Assembly (NCBI RefSeq): GCF_022662575.1
Contig: NZ_JALBFU010000008.1
Location: 1 to 64,000, forward strand
From: Luteimonas aquatica
GTDB taxonomy: Bacteria > Pseudomonadota > Gammaproteobacteria > Xanthomonadales > Xanthomonadaceae
Direction: 5' to 3'
Length of the DNA: 64,000 nucleotides
The notes beneath the pieces are model-generated. The model did not search any database. It had not been told where the DNA came from and saw nothing but the letters and a program-made list of their open reading frames with translations. Shown here piece by piece: positions 55,074-62,909 of the stretch; position 1 is the stretch's first letter, and each line of letters opens with the position of its first letter. Both the position numbers and the translations under genes were made by a program.

Positions 55074-55847
55074 TTACGCGCGCGGCGCCCAGATCGCGCC
55101 GCGATGCTCGGCGCCGGCCGGGGAGAGCAGCCGCACGCAGGCCTCGGCATAGGCGGCCGGATCGCGGGCCTGCCGGTCGTCTTCCTCCACGTAGGCCTTC
55201 GAGCGCAGCACGGTGCGCATCGGCCCCGGCTGCAGGCCGCTCACACGCACCGGCGTGCTGGCCAGCTCGGCCTGCAGCATGCCGACCAGGCCCGCGCCAC
55301 CATGCTGCGCCAGGCCGTAGCCGCCCCAGTAGGCGGCGCCGGTGCGCGCCGGATCGTCGAGCGCGAACACGATGGCGCCGTCCTCGGCGCGCTTGAGCAG
55401 CGGCAGGCAGGCCTGCGTCAGCCACCAACGCGCCGTCAGGTTGACGTGCACCGCGCGCGCGAAGTCGGCCGGATCGGTGCGCTCCATCGACGCCAGGCCC
55501 TTGAACTCGGCGGCGCAATGCAGCAGCCCGTCGAGGCGGCCGAGGCCCGACTCCAGGCGCGCGGCCAGTTCGGCGTAGTCGTCGGGCGAGGCGCCCTCCA
55601 GATCGAGCGGATAGTTGGCCGGCTCCGCGGCCGTCGTCTCCTGGCGGATCGCGTCGTAGACGCGATTGAGCCTGGGCACCTTGCGGCCGAGCAGCACCAG
55701 CGTGGCCCCCGCGCGCGCGCAGGCGAGCGCGGCGGCGCGGCCGAGGCCGCCGTAGGCACCGCTCACCAGGATCACCCGGCCCGCGAGCGCGGAACCGGCC
55801 TGCGGATCCCGCGTCGCGGCCGCGTCGTCGGCCCGCACCGCGCTCAC
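55074..55847 (-). CDS. YciK-like short-chain dehydrogenase with altered active site
   Basis: A 257-residue SDR. The cofactor motif is VSGAYGGLGRAAAL near residue 28 and LLHCAAEF replaces the NNAG motif. The catalytic tetrad is damaged: where YciK has Ser in SSSVG this protein has LDDP, and the YxxxK reads YGLAQ, so Lys is replaced by Gln. The Tyr is kept. Redox activity is therefore doubtful; it may only bind nucleotide. The start is a GTG at 55847 that overlaps the grxD stop as GTGA, so the genes are translationally coupled. An SDR next to grxD is unusual enough to suggest a joint role that I cannot name. Confidence 0.85.
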   Translation of the reverse strand: MSAVRADDAAATRDPQAGSALAGRVILVSGAYGGLGRAAALACARAGATLVLLGRKVPRLNRVYDAIRQETTAAEPANYPLDLEGASPDDYAELAARLESGLGRLDGLLHCAAEFKGLASMERTDPADFARAVHVNLTARWWLTQACLPLLKRAEDGAIVFALDDPARTGAAYWGGYGLAQHGGAGLVGMLQAELASTPVRVSGLQPGPMRTVLRSKAYVEEDDRQARDPAAYAEACVRLLSPAGAEHRGAIWAPRA

Positions 55848-56164
55848 GCCTTCTGCACTTCCGAGATCATGCGCGCCAGCTCGCCGGACTCGTACAGCTC
55901 CAGCGTGATGTCGCAGCCGCCGATCAGCTCACCGTGGATGAACAGCTGCGGGAACGTCGGCCAGTTGGAATAGCGCGGCAGGTTGGCGCGGATCTCCGGC
56001 TCCTCGAGCACGTTGATGGTGTGCAGCTCGCCCGCGCCGGCGGCCTTCAGGGCCTGCACGGTACGGCTGGAGAAGCCGCACATGGGGAACTGCGGCGTGC
56101 CCTTCATGAAGAGGACGATGGGGTGGCCTTCGACTTCGGCCTGGATGCGCTCGAGGACGGGCAT
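55844..56164 (-). CDS. grxD: monothiol glutaredoxin Grx4
   Basis: A 106-residue monothiol glutaredoxin with the intact FPMCGFS active site near residue 30, WPTFPQLF with cis-Pro, and GGCDITLEL. These proteins bind a glutathione-ligated [2Fe-2S] cluster and pass it to acceptors. A GGAG box precedes the ATG at 56164. The gene is divergent from the SOD-like gene, with 139 bp between, and coupled to the downstream SDR. Confidence 0.96.
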   Translation of the reverse strand: MPVLERIQAEVEGHPIVLFMKGTPQFPMCGFSSRTVQALKAAGAGELHTINVLEEPEIRANLPRYSNWPTFPQLFIHGELIGGCDITLELYESGELARMISEVQKA

Positions 56165-56303
56165 TGCGGAAAACTCCTGCGCGGCACGGGCTGCGGCGAT
56201 GCGCCGGAAGCCGTGGGTCGTGCTTGTGGGGTGGGAATTGCATATTGTAAGCCCCGGAGCCCGCAGCGGCGGCGCTCCACGCCCCTTTTCCCCCGAACGG
56301 CAC

Positions 56304-56888
56304 ATGAGCATCGAACCTTCCCCCCTGCCCTACGACCGCAGCGCCCTGGAACCGCACCTGTCCGCCGATACGGTGGAAGCCCATCACGGCCGGCAGCAGG
56401 CCCTGATCGAGCAGGTCAACGCCGCCGTGGCCGGGACCGAACTGGCCGAGCTGCCGCTGCAGGAGATCGTGCGCCGGGCGCAGGGTGCGCTGTTCAACCA
56501 CGCCTCGCAGGCCTGGAACGATGCCTTCTACTGGGAAGGCCTGCGGCCCTCCGCCGGCGGCGGTGGCGGCGAGCCGGAAGGACGCCTGGCCGAGGCCATC
56601 AACAGGACCTTCGGCGATTTCGCGCGCTTCAAGGCGCAATTCGCCGGCGTCGCCGAGCGCCTGTTCGGTTCGGGCTGGCTGTGGCTGCTGCAGCGCGGAG
56701 ACGGCGCGCTGGCCGTGGCCGCCACCGCCAACGCGGCTTCGCCGCTCACCGGCGAGGACACGCCGCTGCTGGCCTGCTGCCTGTGGGAGCACGCCTACTA
56801 CCTCGACTACCGCCACGCGCGCGGCAAATACCTCGAGGCGTTCTGGAACATCGTGGATTGGCGCGCGGTGGACGCGCGCATGAAGTAA
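56304..56888 (+). CDS. superoxide dismutase homologue with altered metal ligands
   Basis: A 194-residue protein alignable end to end with Fe-SOD SodB (PHLSADTVEAHHG, FNHASQAWNDAFYW, WEHAYYLDY). Of the four ligands of SodB, His26 and His160 correspond to His27 and His163, but His73 is Asp73 (WNDAFYW) and Asp156 is Cys159 (ACCLWEH). The second-shell Tyr34 and His30 equivalents are Ile35 and Gln31. The nucleotide reading is unambiguous (AAC GAT GCC; TGC TGC CTG). The fold should be kept, but ordinary Fe/Mn dismutation is unlikely. It may bind another metal or act without one. It is divergent from grxD. Confidence 0.9.
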   Translation: MSIEPSPLPYDRSALEPHLSADTVEAHHGRQQALIEQVNAAVAGTELAELPLQEIVRRAQGALFNHASQAWNDAFYWEGLRPSAGGGGGEPEGRLAEAINRTFGDFARFKAQFAGVAERLFGSGWLWLLQRGDGALAVAATANAASPLTGEDTPLLACCLWEHAYYLDYRHARGKYLEAFWNIVDWRAVDARMK

Positions 56889-56988
56889 GCGGTGCCTTCG
56901 CCGGCTCCGCCGCCCGGCGGATGGCCCGGATGCCGATCATGCCCGCCGCCCTCTCCCGCGTCACGGGAGAAGGCGTCGTGGAAGGCAC

Positions 56989-57972
56989 TTAGAGCAGATG
57001 CGCCACGCCGGCGCGCTCTTCCTCGAGCTCGGCCAGCGTCTTGTCCATGCGCTCGCGGCTGAAGGCGTCGACCTCGAGGCCTTCCACGCGGGTGTACTCG
57101 CCGTTGGCGGTGGTCACCGGCACGCCGTAGATCACGCCCTCCGGGATGCCATAGCTGCCGTCGGACGGCACGCCCATCGTCACCCACTTGCCGTTGCTGC
57201 CCAGCACCCAGTCGCGCACGTGGTCGATGGCGGCGTTGGCGGCCGAGGCGGCCGAGGACAGGCCGCGTGCCTCGATGATCGCCGCGCCGCGCTTGCCGAC
57301 CTGTGGGATGAAGGTGTCGCTGTTCCACGCCGCGTCGTTGATCCTGTCCTTCAGCGAGGCGCCGCCGGCGGTGGCGAAGCGGTAGTCGGGATACATGGTC
57401 GGGCTGTGGTTGCCCCACACGATCAGCTTCTCGATGTCGCCCACGGCCACGCCGGCCTTGCCGGCGAGCTGGCTCAGCGCGCGGTTGTGGTCCAGGCGCA
57501 GCATCGCGGTGAAGTTCTTCGCCGGCAGGTCCGGCGCCGACTTCATGGCGATGTAGGCATTGGTGTTGGCCGGATTGCCGACCACCAGCACCTTGACGTT
57601 GCGGCTGGCGACTTCGTTCAGCGCCTTGCCCTGCTCGGTGAAGATCTTGGCGTTCTCCAGCAGCAGGTCCTTGCGCTCCATGCCCGGGCCGCGCGGCTTG
57701 GCGCCGACCAGCAGGGCGACGTCGGCGTCCTTGAACGCGACCTTCGGGTCGTCGGTGCCGATCACGCCGGCCAGCAACGGGAACGCGCAGTCTTCCAGTT
57801 CCATGATCACGCCCTTGAGCGCGGCCTGGGCCTTGTCGATCGGCAGCTCCAGCAGCTGCAGGATGACGGGCTGGTCCTTGCCGAGCATTTCGCCGGAGGC
57901 GATGCGGAACAGCAGGGCGTAGCCGATCTGGCCGGCGGCGCCGGTGACGGCAACACGAACGGGGGTTTTCAT
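56989..57972 (-). CDS. mdh: malate dehydrogenase
   Basis: A 327-residue NAD-dependent malate dehydrogenase of the cytosolic-like type. It has the [13 protein letters not shown] cofactor motif, the mobile loop Arg in [18 protein letters not shown] and the catalytic His in [11 protein letters not shown] near residue 188. It interconverts malate and oxaloacetate in the TCA cycle. The ATG at 57972 is chosen over a TTG two codons earlier because CGGAG stands 7 bp before it. It is separated by 83 bp from the aminotransferase gene on the same strand. Confidence 0.96.
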   Translation of the reverse strand: MKTPVRVAVTGAAGQIGYALLFRIASGEMLGKDQPVILQLLELPIDKAQAALKGVIMELEDCAFPLLAGVIGTDDPKVAFKDADVALLVGAKPRGPGMERKDLLLENAKIFTEQGKALNEVASRNVKVLVVGNPANTNAYIAMKSAPDLPAKNFTAMLRLDHNRALSQLAGKAGVAVGDIEKLIVWGNHSPTMYPDYRFATAGGASLKDRINDAAWNSDTFIPQVGKRGAAIIEARGLSSAASAANAAIDHVRDWVLGSNGKWVTMGVPSDGSYGIPEGVIYGVPVTTANGEYTRVEGLEVDAFSRERMDKTLAELEEERAGVAHLL

Positions 57973-58055
57973 GGGCAACTCCGAAGTTTCAGTGGGGACA
58001 GGACGTCAGGCGCGAAGACGCGGAGCATTCGCCCCGCGCGTCCGGGCCCGGCGCC

Positions 58056-59258
58056 TTATTTGAGTTCCGCGAAGAATTCCTGGAACCGCTGCAGTCCCGG
58101 CGCCAGCTGCGGCGTCGGGCAGGTGTAGCTGATGCGCAGCGCGCGCGGCTCGCCGAAGGCCGAGCCCGGCACGCAGGCCACGCCCTTGCTTTCCAGCAGT
58201 GCGTTGCAGAAGTCGAAATCGTTGTCGATCTTCCGGCCGTCGTGCGACTTGCCGAAGGCGACGCTGATGTCCGGAAAGGCGTAGAACGCGCCCTGCGGCT
58301 TCGGGCAGACCACGCCGGGAATCGCGGCGAGCGCGGCAAGCACCTGGTCGCGCTTGGCCTGGAACTCGGCGTTCTTCTGCGTGGGCACGTCCTGCGGGCC
58401 GGTCAGCGCCGCGACCGCGGCGGCGGTGACGATTTCCGGGATGTTGGTGATGTGGTTGGAGTTGAGCGTGGTGATCGCCTTGGCGATGGACTCCGGCCCG
58501 ACCATGAAGCCGACGCGCCAGCCCGGCATGCCGTAGGTCTTGGACAGCGAGTCCATGAAGATCAGGCGGTCGCGCAGTTCCGGGCGGAAATGCAGGAAGT
58601 TGTGGTAGCCGATGCCGTCGAACACCATGCGGTTGTAGATGTCGTCGGTGAGGATCCAGGTGTCCGGATACTTGGCCAGCACGTCGGCCAGCGCGGCGAT
58701 CTCTTCCTTGCCGTACACCATGCCCGTCGGGTTGGACGGGTTGTTGAACAGGAAGAGCTTGGGCTTCTTCGCCAGCGCGGCGTCGAGCTGCGCCGGGGTG
58801 AGCTTGTAGTCCTGCTCCGGCGGGCACGGCAGCAGCTGGATGTCGGCGTTGAGGATCTCGGCGATGTCGAGGTAGCTGGTCCAGTACGGCGTCGGGAACG
58901 CGAAGCCGTCGCCCTCGTCGAGGATCGCGTCGCAGATGTTGTACAGCACGTGCTTGGCGCCGATGCCGGTGGCGCAGTTGGCGCGGGTGTAGCCGCTCAG
59001 GCCGATCTGCTCGATGTGCTTGAGGAAGGCGTCCAGCAGCGCGTCGGCGCCGCGGTTGCTGCCGTACTGGCCGGAATCCTTGTCCAGCGCGGCGCGCGCG
59101 GCTTCGTACACGTGCGGGCCGGGAAGGAAATTGGGGACGCCGATGGAGAAGCTGATGATGTCGCGGCCTTCGGCCTTGAGCTGCTTGGCCTTTTCGGCCA
59201 CCTGCATGATCGCGCTGGGCTTGGCGCGGCCGATGCGCCGGGAAAGTGCGGGGGGCAT
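58056..59258 (-). CDS. class I/II pyridoxal-phosphate aminotransferase
   Basis: A 400-residue fold-type I aminotransferase. The PLP Lys is in SLSKTYGMPGWRVGF near residue 237, the Asn/Asp pair in FNNPSNPTGMVY and LTDDIYNRM is conserved, and the C-terminal Arg lies in ALRISYTCP. It resembles aspartate/alanine aminotransferases of the 1-beta group. The ATG at 59258 starts MPPALSRRIGRAKPSAIM, the right distance from the conserved N-terminal helix. Substrate cannot be fixed; aspartate next to malate dehydrogenase would be plausible. Confidence 0.9.
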   Translation of the reverse strand: MPPALSRRIGRAKPSAIMQVAEKAKQLKAEGRDIISFSIGVPNFLPGPHVYEAARAALDKDSGQYGSNRGADALLDAFLKHIEQIGLSGYTRANCATGIGAKHVLYNICDAILDEGDGFAFPTPYWTSYLDIAEILNADIQLLPCPPEQDYKLTPAQLDAALAKKPKLFLFNNPSNPTGMVYGKEEIAALADVLAKYPDTWILTDDIYNRMVFDGIGYHNFLHFRPELRDRLIFMDSLSKTYGMPGWRVGFMVGPESIAKAITTLNSNHITNIPEIVTAAAVAALTGPQDVPTQKNAEFQAKRDQVLAALAAIPGVVCPKPQGAFYAFPDISVAFGKSHDGRKIDNDFDFCNALLESKGVACVPGSAFGEPRALRISYTCPTPQLAPGLQRFQEFFAELK

Positions 59259-59377
59259 GGAGCATGGACCTGGTGGGGACCCCGATATTGTAGCCGCGCC
59301 GCGCCCAGCGAGGGGCCATTCCAGGCACATCCGGGCGGTGATTTCCGGCAGATCGCCCGTCCGGACGGGCGAAGCGC

Positions 59378-62119
59378 CTAGCGGCGCGCGGCCACGCTCG
59401 CCGCGCGGCCCGGCTTGCGCAGCACCTCGACCTGCGCCAGCACGCCGCCGAGTTCGCGCCGCCGAGCCTGCCGGTCGAGCGCATCGGCGCGCGCGGCGGC
59501 GGCTTCGCGCGGGCCCAGTGCGGCCAGCACGCGCAGCTCGCTCATGCCGATGGCGAGCGCGTCGAGCGTGTCGGGATCGCGCCCGGCGAAAGCCACCGCA
59601 CTGGCCAGCGCCGCGCGCGCCTCGCCGTCGCGGCGCAGCGCCGCCAGGGCTTCGGCGCGCAGGCCGTCGACGACCGCCAGTTCCGACGCCGCGTCGTTGT
59701 TTTTCAGCACCGGCACCACGCCCTGCAGGCGCCGCAGGGTTTCTTCTGGCTTGTTCTCGCGCAGCGCCAGTTCGGCCAGTTCGGTGTCGGCGCCGGCCGC
59801 GCCGTAGTCGAGCTTGTCGCGGCGCGAAAGCGCCAGCGACGCTTCCAGGCGCGCGCGGCCGCCGGCCAGATCGCCGCTGTCGCGCAGCACCTGCCCCAGG
59901 CGCAGCAGCGCCTCGGCCTCGCCGCGGCGGTTGTTGAGGCGGGTCTCCACCGCCAGCGATTGCTCGGCCAGCGCGCGCGCCTGCGCGTACTCGCCGCGCA
60001 GGCGCAGCAGGTCGGCCATCTCGCGCCTGGTCCAGGCGGCCTGGCCCTCCAGGCCGTTGCGCTCGCACAGCGCGATCACGTCGCGATAGCTGGCCAGCGC
60101 CGCGGCGGTCTGGCCCATGTCCGCCTGCACGGTGCCGAGCGCGCTGAGCGTCCAGGTCTCGCGCTCGGGATCGCCGAGTTCGCGGCCGAGCTGCAGCACC
60201 GTCTCCAGCAAGTTCTTGACCTCGCCGCGCTTGTCCTGCGACCAGGCGATGTTGGCCAGGTTGGAAAGCGCGGCGATCTGCTGCGTTTTCAGGCCGGCGG
60301 CCTCGAACAGCACCAGCGCGCGCCGGTACAGAGGCTCGGCGCGCGAGAAATCGCCGTGGTCGAAGTAATAGCTGCCCAGTTCGTTGTCGGTGCTCGCCTG
60401 CCCCAGCGGATCCTTCAGCTCCCGGTACAGGCGCGCCGCTTCGCCGTAGTCGGCCAGGGCGCCGGCATCGTTGCCCAGGCTGTCGCGCGCCCAGGCGCGG
60501 TTGCGCAGCGCCAGCGCGATCAGGTGCGGCGCCTGCAGGGAGCGCGCGCTCTTGAGCGCGCGCTCGCTCGCCGCCAGCAGGGCCGGATAGTCGCCGCGCG
60601 CCTCGGCCAGATCGGCCGCGCACAGGTCCACGCGCGGATCGTCGCCGCCGCCGTTGCGGCGCAGCGCCGCCAGCGTGGCCAGGGCCTGGTTGAGGCTGTC
60701 GCCCTTGCCCTGCGCGCGCGCCAGTCCCAGTCCGTACTCGATCTCCTCCGGATAGAAGCGGTACAGCGCCTGGTAGGTCTCGATGGCCTGCGGCCAGGAT
60801 TTTTCCGCCTCGTACATCTGCGCTTCCAGCGCCAGGCGCAGTTCGCGCGGCGCGCCGCCGGCACGGGCCAGCGCGGCGCGCGCCGTCTCGGCCGAACGCT
60901 GGCCGAAGCCCTGTTCCTGCAGAGTCCGCGCCAGCGCCAATTGCGCCGGCAGGAATTGCGGCGCGCGCGCCACCGCTGCGCTCAACCGGTTGCGCGCGGC
61001 GTTGCCGTCGCCGCGGCGCGCGGCGAGCATGCCCTCGGCATAGTCCTCCAGCACCACGTTGTCGTCGCTGGAGGTGCTGCCGCGCGTGGCGGCGAAGGCG
61101 GTGGTCAGGCGCTGCAATCCGAGATCATCGCGCAGGCGCTCGCCGGCCGCGCCGGCCAGCTCGCCCAGGCGAGCGCGTTCGCCCTCGACCTGCACGGTGC
61201 GTAGCAGCGCGCCGCTGGCGGCATCGAACACGCGCAGCTCCAGCGCGAGATCGCCCCTGCCGCGGCCGGGCACGGCGCGGTACCGGCCCGTCATCGCCAG
61301 GCCGACGCCGAGCTGCCGGTGCAGGCGCTGCAGCAAGGCGCGATCCGGCGCCTGGCCGGCGCGCAACGGCGCCAGTTCCGCCAGGCGCCGTCCTGAGACG
61401 ACCTGCAGGCTTTCGTTCAAGGACAGCTCGCGATCCAGCAATTCGGACAGGGCCGCGCCCAGCCAGGCCGTCCGGGTATCGCCGTTGCCGGTGTCCGCCT
61501 CGCCGTCGGCACCGATGTCGAACAGCGCGACCAGGCCGGACCCGGCGATCGCGACCGCTGGCAATTCCGCGCCCGCAGGCGGCGTGCGCAGCCACCACCA
61601 GGCCCCGCCCGCGGCGGCGACGGCGGCCGCCAGCGCCGCGGCCAGCAGCGGCCATCGCCAGCCGGCGCGACGCCGCGCCGTCTCCTCGGTCCGCATCCGC
61701 GCGGCGGGCACATCCCCTGCATGCCCGGTCGCCGCCGACGGCACGGGCGAGGCTTCGGCGCGCAGAGGAATGGTCGCCGCCGGCGTGTCTTCCTCCTCCA
61801 CCCGCCGCACCGGCGCAATGAAGCGGTAGCCCTGCTTGGGCACCGTCTGGATATACGCCTCTTCGCCCTCGCCCTGCCCCAGCGCGCGCCGCACCTGCCA
61901 GATGTGGCGGCCGAGGCTGGCGTCGGTGACGACCGTGTTCGGCCACAGCGTGGCGAAGAACACGTCGCGCCCGACCAGTTCGCCGGCGTGGCGCAGCAGC
62001 AACAGCAGGGTGTCGAAGACCTTCGGCGGCAGCTCGACGATCCGGTCTTCGCGCCATAGCCGGCGCTGGTCGGCTTCCAGCAGGAAGTCGCCGAATCGAT
62101 ATGCCTCTTTCGCGGCCAT
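59378..62119 (-). CDS. winged-helix, single-TM, TPR signalling protein (CadC/HilA-like)
   Basis: A 913-residue protein. An OmpR/CadC-type winged helix (about residues 8-105; YRFGDFLLEADQRRLWR, ELPPKVFDTLLLLL, GYRFIAPVRRV) is followed by a linker, one membrane segment (about 152-176, PLLAAALAAAVAAAGG) and a large C-terminal part. This has a TolB-N/adenylate-cyclase-like region (about 185-340), then roughly ten TPR-type helical hairpins to the end. The DNA-binding domain would be cytoplasmic and the TPR part periplasmic, so it may sense periplasmic proteins or peptides and act on DNA directly. No partner gene is nearby. The ATG at 62119 is chosen because it starts right at the winged helix. Confidence 0.8.
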   Translation of the reverse strand: MAAKEAYRFGDFLLEADQRRLWREDRIVELPPKVFDTLLLLLRHAGELVGRDVFFATLWPNTVVTDASLGRHIWQVRRALGQGEGEEAYIQTVPKQGYRFIAPVRRVEEEDTPAATIPLRAEASPVPSAATGHAGDVPAARMRTEETARRRAGWRWPLLAAALAAAVAAAGGAWWWLRTPPAGAELPAVAIAGSGLVALFDIGADGEADTGNGDTRTAWLGAALSELLDRELSLNESLQVVSGRRLAELAPLRAGQAPDRALLQRLHRQLGVGLAMTGRYRAVPGRGRGDLALELRVFDAASGALLRTVQVEGERARLGELAGAAGERLRDDLGLQRLTTAFAATRGSTSSDDNVVLEDYAEGMLAARRGDGNAARNRLSAAVARAPQFLPAQLALARTLQEQGFGQRSAETARAALARAGGAPRELRLALEAQMYEAEKSWPQAIETYQALYRFYPEEIEYGLGLARAQGKGDSLNQALATLAALRRNGGGDDPRVDLCAADLAEARGDYPALLAASERALKSARSLQAPHLIALALRNRAWARDSLGNDAGALADYGEAARLYRELKDPLGQASTDNELGSYYFDHGDFSRAEPLYRRALVLFEAAGLKTQQIAALSNLANIAWSQDKRGEVKNLLETVLQLGRELGDPERETWTLSALGTVQADMGQTAAALASYRDVIALCERNGLEGQAAWTRREMADLLRLRGEYAQARALAEQSLAVETRLNNRRGEAEALLRLGQVLRDSGDLAGGRARLEASLALSRRDKLDYGAAGADTELAELALRENKPEETLRRLQGVVPVLKNNDAASELAVVDGLRAEALAALRRDGEARAALASAVAFAGRDPDTLDALAIGMSELRVLAALGPREAAAARADALDRQARRRELGGVLAQVEVLRKPGRAASVAARR

Positions 62120-62323
62120 GCCCGTCCCGAAACGTGAAGCCGGTCGCCCCTGTGCGCGCATTTTCCGCGATGGCGAAAGAAAAATCACAAAGAAAGGAAT
62201 TTTTCTTCCGGGCCGGAAGCGGATGCGCGCCCTACGTTGGCGCACCTCGGCGAGCACCGCCGCATTCAGCGGATTCCGGACAACTGTCCAGACATCCGCC
62301 CGCCTTTCCTCTCGGAGACGTCC

Positions 62324-62905
62324 ATGACCGGCATTGCCCATTCCGCCTTCCTCCTGATGCTAGCCGCCGTCGCCGGCGCGGGCTGCAGCCGGCAGGAGGC
62401 GTCGGACGCCGACGCGCCCGCGAAGCAGTCCCCGGCAGCGGCCACCGCCGGCGCGGCTAAGACCCGGCTCAAGGCCGGGCTTTGGCGCGTCGAGGGGCCG
62501 GAGTTCGAAGCGCTGGCCGAACACGGCAAGGTCTACCTGTGTATCGACCCCGCCAGCGCGGCGCTGATCGATCCGCCGCCGCCGGCGGACGCCAAGTGCA
62601 GCGTCGACGGCGGCACGCCCAAGCCCGGCCTCTACCTCGGCACGATGGAGTGCCGCTACCCCGACCGCAGCGTCGGCGCGCGCGTGCGCATCGACAGCAA
62701 CGACCTCTACTTCCGCGACGTGGTCACGCGCCGGGACGGCGACCCGGACGGCGGCGGCGAGAAGCTCAGCCACTTCGCCGAGTGGGTCGGTCCTTGCCGG
62801 CAGGACCAGCAGCCGGGCCATGCCTACACGCAGGCCTATGGCGAGGACGCGATGCATCCGGCCGAACTGCCGGAAGCGCTGCGGCGCGCCGCCGGTGGCC
62901 GCTGA
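62324..62905 (+). CDS. lipoprotein of unknown function, DUF3617-like
   Basis: A 193-residue protein with a lipoprotein signal (lipobox AGAGC, Cys near residue 21). After an Ala-rich linker, the body (KAGLWRVEGPEFEAL, VYLCIDPASAALIDP, KCSVDGGTPKPGLYLGTMECRYPDRS) resembles periplasmic DUF3617-type proteins with conserved cysteines, but I am not sure of the family. A CGGAGA box precedes the ATG at 62324. It is 4 bp from the next gene on the same strand, so the two are probably made together. Confidence 0.65.
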   Translation: MTGIAHSAFLLMLAAVAGAGCSRQEASDADAPAKQSPAAATAGAAKTRLKAGLWRVEGPEFEALAEHGKVYLCIDPASAALIDPPPPADAKCSVDGGTPKPGLYLGTMECRYPDRSVGARVRIDSNDLYFRDVVTRRDGDPDGGGEKLSHFAEWVGPCRQDQQPGHAYTQAYGEDAMHPAELPEALRRAAGGR

Positions 62906-62909
62906 CGCC

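Noticed and set aside
56893-56988. Long-distance inverted repeat (GTGCCTTC / GAAGGCAC) between the SOD-like gene and mdh
   Set aside because: The 8-bp arms are 80 bp apart, too far for an efficient terminator, and may be chance.
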